DNA from: DATGLW01 sp035293965
Lineage (GTDB): Bacteria > Actinomycetota > Acidimicrobiia > Acidimicrobiales > RAAP-2
NCBI GenBank assembly: GCA_035293965.1
Contig: DATGLW010000126.1
Span: forward strand, 1-9,011
Direction of reading: 5' to 3'
Length of the DNA: 9,011 bases
Shown: positions 6,197 through 9,011 of the stretch, one piece after another
Layout: every line of letters starts with the position of its first letter
Numbering within the stretch: position 1 is the first letter of the stretch
Program-made: the position numbers and the translations under genes
The notes under the pieces: model-generated
The model's input: only the letters and a program-made list of their open reading frames with translations
Database searches by the model: none
Told to the model about the DNA's origin: nothing

Positions 6197-6865
6197 GTGA
6201 GGATCCTGGTCGCCGAAGACGACGCCGCCCTGCGGTCGGTCCTCGAGCGGGGCCTGCGCGAGCAGGGCTACGTCGTCGACGCCGTCGGTGACGGCGAGTC
6301 CGCGGTCCGCCACCTGCGCGCCTGCGAGTACGAAGTGGCGGTCCTCGACTGGCGGATGCCCGGGAGGAGCGGGCTCGAGGCACTCGAAGAAACGCGCCGG
6401 CTCGGCCTACGCACCCCGGTGCTGATGCTGACCGCCCGCGACGCAACTGCCGACAGGGTGACGGGCCTGACCCGCGGTGCCGACGACTACCTCGTGAAGC
6501 CGTTCGACTTCGACGAGCTGGTGGCGCGCCTGCAGGCGCTGCAGCGCCGCCCGCCGCTGGCGCTGCCCCCCCAGCTGGCCTGCGGCGACCTGGTGCTCGA
6601 CCCCGCCACGCACGAGGTGACGGCCGGCGGCGAGCGCCTTCACCTGACGGCCACCGAGCACGCCGTGCTCGAGGTGCTCCTGCGCCGCTCGCCGCGCGTG
6701 GTCAGCCGGCAGGCGATTGCCGCGCATGCCTGGCACGACGAGGCCGATGCCTTCGGTTCCAACACCATCGAGGTCCACGTCCGGCGTCTGCGCGCCAAGA
6801 TCGGCCTCTCGACGGCCACTATCGAGACGGTTCGCGGCACCGGCTACCGGCTGGTCGAGCGGTGA
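6197..6865 (+). CDS. OmpR-family response regulator
   Basis: A 222-residue DNA-binding response regulator. The receiver domain (about 1-118) has the acidic pocket E7-D8-D9, phospho-acceptor Asp51 in VLDWRMPG, Thr79 in LMLTARD, and Lys101 in DDYLVKPFDFDELVARL. The C-terminal winged helix (about 128-220) shows the OmpR/PhoB pattern: LTATEHAVLEVLLRR, then the recognition-helix region NTIEVHVRRLRAKIG, and the final hairpin IETVRGTGYRLVER. GTG 6197 is the start because MRILVAEDD is the normal N-terminus; the Shine-Dalgarno sequence is weak. The stop overlaps the kinase GTG (GTGA, 6862-6865), so the pair is co-expressed. Target genes are unknown, but the three direct repeats before the membrane protein/apbE operon are a plausible site for this family, whose members bind tandem direct repeats as dimers. 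Confidence 0.95.
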   Translation: MRILVAEDDAALRSVLERGLREQGYVVDAVGDGESAVRHLRACEYEVAVLDWRMPGRSGLEALEETRRLGLRTPVLMLTARDATADRVTGLTRGADDYLVKPFDFDELVARLQALQRRPPLALPPQLACGDLVLDPATHEVTAGGERLHLTATEHAVLEVLLRRSPRVVSRQAIAAHAWHDEADAFGSNTIEVHVRRLRAKIGLSTATIETVRGTGYRLVER

Positions 6866-8175
6866 GCCCGTCGGCGAGCCGCCGACCGTCGCGGCGCGCG
6901 CATGCTGCTCGAGTGGCCGCGGCAGCGACGGCGGTGGCCGTGCTCGTGTACACCGGCATCGTGCTGGTGCTCAACGTCACGTTCGCCCACCGGCTCCTCG
7001 GCGGTGTGGACGCGCGCCTGGCCGAGCGGCTGGCGGACGTGGGCAGGCTCGAGCTCGGCTCCGGCGCAGGACCCGGCGACGTCCGCGACCACGACGAGGC
7101 CCCGGTGTTCGTGTGGCGGACCGGGGTCACCGGTGCGACGAGCTCGGCGAGCTCGGGGGCCCCGCCGCTGCCCGCGCGCGCCTGGTCGCCAGGACCGGTC
7201 AGCCTCGACGTGGCGGGCGTCCCCTTCCGCTTCGACGCAGCGCCGTCGCCACCGGGCTGGGTCGTCGTCGGCACGAGCATCGCCCAGATCGCCCGGGTGC
7301 CCGCCGACCTGGTGGAGCCCGAGGCGCTCGTGGGAGCGCTGCTCGCCGCCGCGATCTACGCAGGGGCGCTCGTGGTCGGGCTGCGGGCCTCGGCCCCGCT
7401 CGAGGAAGCGACCCGCCGCCAGATGGCGTTCACCGCAGACGCCTCGCACGAGCTGCGCACCCCGCTCAGCGTGATCGAGGCAGAGGTCGCCCTCGCGCTC
7501 AGCCGCCCGCGCCGAGTGGCCGAGTACCGCGAGACCCTCGAGCGGGTGGCTGCGGAGGGACGGCGCCTGCGCGGGATCGTCGACGACCTGCTGTGGCTGG
7601 CGCGCGCCGATGCCGAGCCCGCAGGGAGCCGCCTCGAGCCCGTCGACCTCGCCGCGACGGCCGCCGCGTGCGCGGCGCGCTTCGCGGCGGTGGCCGAGGC
7701 ACGCGGGGTGGCGCTGCGGGTCGAGCCGCCCACTGGAGAGCCCGTGCTCGTGACGGCGACACCGGCGCTGCTCGAGCGCCTGGTCGGGGTGCTGGTGGAC
7801 AACGCGTGCCGCCATGCCGGCTCGGAGGGCACTGTTCGCGTCCTCGTCGAGAGCGCTGGCGGACGCGCCGTCCTGCGCGTCGAGGACTCGGGGCCGGGCA
7901 TCCCACCGGCAGAACGTGCCCGCATCTTCGACCGTTTCCACCGGGCGACGGACGCCCCGGGCGGCACCGGGCTCGGCCTCGCCATCGCCGATTCGGTGGT
8001 CCGGACGACCGGTGGCACCTGGTCGATCGGGCAGGCCCCCCTTGGGGGGGCGTCGATGGAGGTCTCGTGGCGGCGGGTCCCGGGAGGCGCCAGGGCGAGC
8101 CGGCGCCGAAGCGGGGGCTCCGCCGCGGCGGTGCCGGTACCGCCCACCGCGACCGGCGCGTCCCTCGGCGGCTGA
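6862..8175 (+). CDS. Sensor histidine kinase without evident HAMP domain
   Basis: A 437-residue membrane histidine kinase that should phosphorylate the regulator encoded just upstream. A basic N-terminus is followed by helix 1 (about 18-38). An extracytoplasmic sensor region of about 115 residues has no domain I recognise. Helix 2 is at about 155-174. HisKA (about 185-250) carries phospho-acceptor His196 in TADASHELRTPLSVIEAEV. The HATPase domain has the N box LVDNACRHA (311-319, Asn314), G1 DSGPGIP (342-348), F box FDRFHR (356-361) and G2 GTGLGLAI (368-375). Only about a dozen residues separate helix 2 from the HisKA domain, too few for a HAMP domain. After the ATPase fold there is an Arg-, Ala- and Pro-rich tail of about 30 residues. 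The GTG start overlaps the regulator stop and lacks its own Shine-Dalgarno site, consistent with translational coupling. Confidence 0.94.
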   Translation: MSPSASRRPSRRAHAARVAAAATAVAVLVYTGIVLVLNVTFAHRLLGGVDARLAERLADVGRLELGSGAGPGDVRDHDEAPVFVWRTGVTGATSSASSGAPPLPARAWSPGPVSLDVAGVPFRFDAAPSPPGWVVVGTSIAQIARVPADLVEPEALVGALLAAAIYAGALVVGLRASAPLEEATRRQMAFTADASHELRTPLSVIEAEVALALSRPRRVAEYRETLERVAAEGRRLRGIVDDLLWLARADAEPAGSRLEPVDLAATAAACAARFAAVAEARGVALRVEPPTGEPVLVTATPALLERLVGVLVDNACRHAGSEGTVRVLVESAGGRAVLRVEDSGPGIPPAERARIFDRFHRATDAPGGTGLGLAIADSVVRTTGGTWSIGQAPLGGASMEVSWRRVPGGARASRRRSGGSAAAVPVPPTATGASLGG

Positions 8176-8176
8176 C

Positions 8177-8206
8177 CCGTGCCGAGGCGGCCTGGCGTGG
8201 GCACGG
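8177..8206 (+). terminator. Hairpin directly after the kinase gene
   Basis: CCGTGCC (8177-8183) and GGCACGG (8200-8206) form a perfect 7-bp stem with a 16-base loop, beginning 2 bases after the kinase stop. There is no T-run. The position suits 3'-end formation for the two-component operon, but the hairpin could be incidental in such GC-rich sequence. Confidence 0.3.
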
Positions 8207-8254
8207 CCGCAGAGCCCGCCCAGCCGCCGCGACCTCCTGCGAGGCGGGGCATCT

Positions 8255-8293
8255 CTCAGCGTCTCCGCTCAGCGTCTCCTCTCAGCGTCCCCG
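8255..8293 (+). repeat. Three 13-bp direct repeats, candidate regulator sites
   Basis: CTCAGCGTCTCCG (8255-8267), CTCAGCGTCTCCT (8268-8280) and CTCAGCGTCCCCG (8281-8293) are contiguous and differ at only two positions. They lie about 40 to 75 bases upstream of the -10 box before the small membrane protein, where an activator would bind. OmpR-family regulators commonly recognise tandem direct repeats about one helical turn apart. That such a regulator is encoded immediately upstream makes it the first candidate. Confidence 0.85.
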
Positions 8294-8331
8294 AGCTCGA
8301 GGGCCGTCACGTAGTCGTCAGGTTCCCTCCG

Positions 8332-8337
8332 TACCAT
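8332..8337 (+). promoter_or_regulatory. Leaderless-type -10 box of the membrane protein/apbE operon
   Basis: TACCAT is followed by 6 bases and then ATG 8344. It fits TANNNT and would place the transcription start at or next to the start codon. No Shine-Dalgarno sequence precedes this ATG, in agreement. No clear -35 is visible; the three direct repeats sit farther upstream, suggesting dependence on an activator. Confidence 0.55.
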
Positions 8338-8343
8338 GCCCGC

Positions 8344-8724
8344 ATGGACCGACGCCTCGCCCACGCGGGCGGCACGAGCAACGAGCCGGCCTGGCGCCGA
8401 GCGCTGGTGCTGCGCAGGGACGACCAGCTGGCCCGGGTGAGACGGATCACGAGGACCGCCGCCGTCGCGACCGTTGCCGCCGTCGGGGCACTCGCCCTGT
8501 ACGTCAGCCGTGCCCTTCCCGGGCATGCCGCCACCCCGACCCCGGCGGCCGGCTCCGCCACGGCGGCCGGCTCCTCGCAGGCGGCCGCCTCGCAGAGCAC
8601 AGCCGGCTCGGCGGGCACACCGTCGGCCAGCGCGTCGGTTGGCTCGGCGACGACCCTTGCCCCACCGCAGGCGCCCCCTGTCCGGACGACCCGGCCGGCC
8701 CCGGTGACCTCGGGGGCGAGCTGA
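8344..8724 (+). CDS. Small single-pass membrane protein with SGAS-ending tail
   Basis: A 126-residue protein I cannot assign to a family. Residues 1-36 are polar and basic, ending RVRRITR. One hydrophobic helix follows (about 37-54, TAAVATVAAVGALALYVS). The remaining 70 or so residues are a low-complexity tail of Ala, Ser, Thr, Gly and Pro ending PAPVTSGAS. The positive-inside rule puts the tail outside the cytoplasm. Start ATG 8344 is preferred over the in-frame GTG 8179 because of the TACCAT box and because the extra residues would cross the direct repeats. The stop is 4 bases before apbE, so the two are surely co-transcribed. The terminal SGAS resembles the (S/T)GA(S/T) core of sites flavinylated by ApbE enzymes, but the Asp normally found three residues before that core is Pro here, and no FMN-binding domain is present. 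It may be a tethered acceptor, a truncated FMN-binding protein, or unrelated. Confidence 0.7.
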   Translation: MDRRLAHAGGTSNEPAWRRALVLRRDDQLARVRRITRTAAVATVAAVGALALYVSRALPGHAATPTPAAGSATAAGSSQAAASQSTAGSAGTPSASASVGSATTLAPPQAPPVRTTRPAPVTSGAS

Positions 8725-8728
8725 CCTC

Positions 8729-9011
8729 GTGGTCGACCTCGACGAGCGCAGGCGGCGGGCAGGCGCCGGCCCCACGGCACACCCGGGCCCCGGCGCGCAG
8801 TGGGGGGTCTGGCGGGCCCGGGCGCTCGGGACAAGAGCGGAGCTCGTCGTCGCGGACCGGCGAGCCCTGGCCGCCGCGACGGCAATCGCGTGCGAGGAGC
8901 TGGAGCGGATCGACCGGGCTGCGAGCCGGTTCCGCCCGGACTCGGAGCTCGTGGCCCTCAACGACGCCGGCGGCCGGCCTCGGCCTGTCGGGCCGGCGCT
9001 CTTCGAGGCAG
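8729..9011 (+). CDS. apbE: ApbE-type FAD:protein FMN transferase, partial
   Basis: The N-terminal 94 codons are visible and the gene runs off the right edge. ApbE enzymes transfer FMN from FAD to a Thr or Ser of target redox proteins, using magnesium. The visible part carries the family N-terminal pattern: WRARALGTRAELVV (about 28-41, the ALGT/MGT motif), then CEELERIDRAASRFRPDSEL (55-74) and VALNDAGG, where a Ser-Arg-Phe-(N/R/D)xxSE(L/I)xxLN block is diagnostic. GTG 8729 is chosen because it is the first start in frame and lies 4 bases after the previous stop; the Shine-Dalgarno match is poor. The first 25 residues are charged and Gly/Pro-rich, with no signal peptide or lipobox, so this ApbE appears cytoplasmic. 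The magnesium-binding and catalytic C-terminal motifs are outside the window. Confidence 0.9.
   Translation, partial: MVDLDERRRRAGAGPTAHPGPGAQWGVWRARALGTRAELVVADRRALAAATAIACEELERIDRAASRFRPDSELVALNDAGGRPRPVGPALFEA

Noticed and set aside
1980..6446. A 1488-codon open frame on the minus strand
   Set aside because: It is the antisense shadow of threonine dehydratase, the exporter and the DMT gene. Its translation is low-complexity Arg/Gly/His/Asp-rich without domains, while the plus-strand genes have clear catalytic and membrane motifs. Long antisense frames are expected when third positions are nearly all G or C.
8179..8343. Longer start (GTG 8179) for the small membrane protein
   Set aside because: The extension would translate the hairpin, the three direct repeats and the promoter region, and adds no recognisable sequence.

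Overview
This window looks like chromosomal DNA of a very GC-rich actinobacterium. The signs are G/C in almost every third codon position, many GTG starts, 4-base GTGA stop/start overlaps, and TANNNT boxes placed directly before start codons as in leaderless transcripts. The gene content (a split ICM-type acyl-CoA mutase, an ACT-domain threonine dehydratase, an ApbE flavin transferase beside a two-component system) fits Acidimicrobiia or a nearby group, but the lineage is an inference. No RNA genes, CRISPR arrays, insertion sequences or phage genes were found.

Layout. (1) Bases 1-1873, minus strand: a two-gene operon for a coenzyme B12-dependent acyl-CoA mutase. The catalytic subunit is complete (543 aa) and its pocket residues match isobutyryl-CoA mutase rather than methylmalonyl-CoA mutase. 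The small B12-binding subunit overlaps it by GTGA and runs off the left edge. (2) Bases 1874-2195: a divergent intergenic region filled largely by a ten-unit tandem array of a 14-bp sequence, lying just upstream of the mutase promoter. (3) Bases 2196-3398, plus strand: threonine dehydratase with a C-terminal ACT domain. (4) Bases 3428-5984: a putative operon of a 14-helix MFS drug exporter and a DMT-type membrane protein. It is preceded by an unusual leader with a leaderless-type promoter, a 33-codon ORF ending in a GTGA overlap with the exporter start, and an 11-bp all-G/C perfect inverted repeat inside that ORF. (5) Bases 5985-6196: intergenic, with an exact 40-bp tandem duplication. (6) Bases 6197-8175: OmpR-family response regulator and a sensor kinase without an obvious HAMP domain, again overlapping by GTGA. 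(7) Bases 8176-8343: intergenic, with a hairpin, three 13-bp direct repeats and a leaderless-type promoter. (8) Bases 8344-9011: a small single-pass membrane protein with a long Ala/Ser/Thr/Pro tail ending in SGAS, then, 4 bases later, the start of an ApbE-type FAD:protein FMN transferase that runs off the right edge.

How the parts may work together. Threonine dehydratase supplies 2-oxobutyrate for isoleucine synthesis or for breakdown to propionyl-CoA, and the mutase rearranges branched and linear acyl-CoAs, so the left half is short-chain acyl and branched-chain amino acid metabolism. The right half looks like a regulated flavin-transfer locus, in which the two-component system may act through the 13-bp direct repeats on the membrane protein/apbE operon. 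The most distinctive points are the exporter leader, the SGAS-tailed protein beside ApbE, the direct repeats before that operon, and the 14-bp array.
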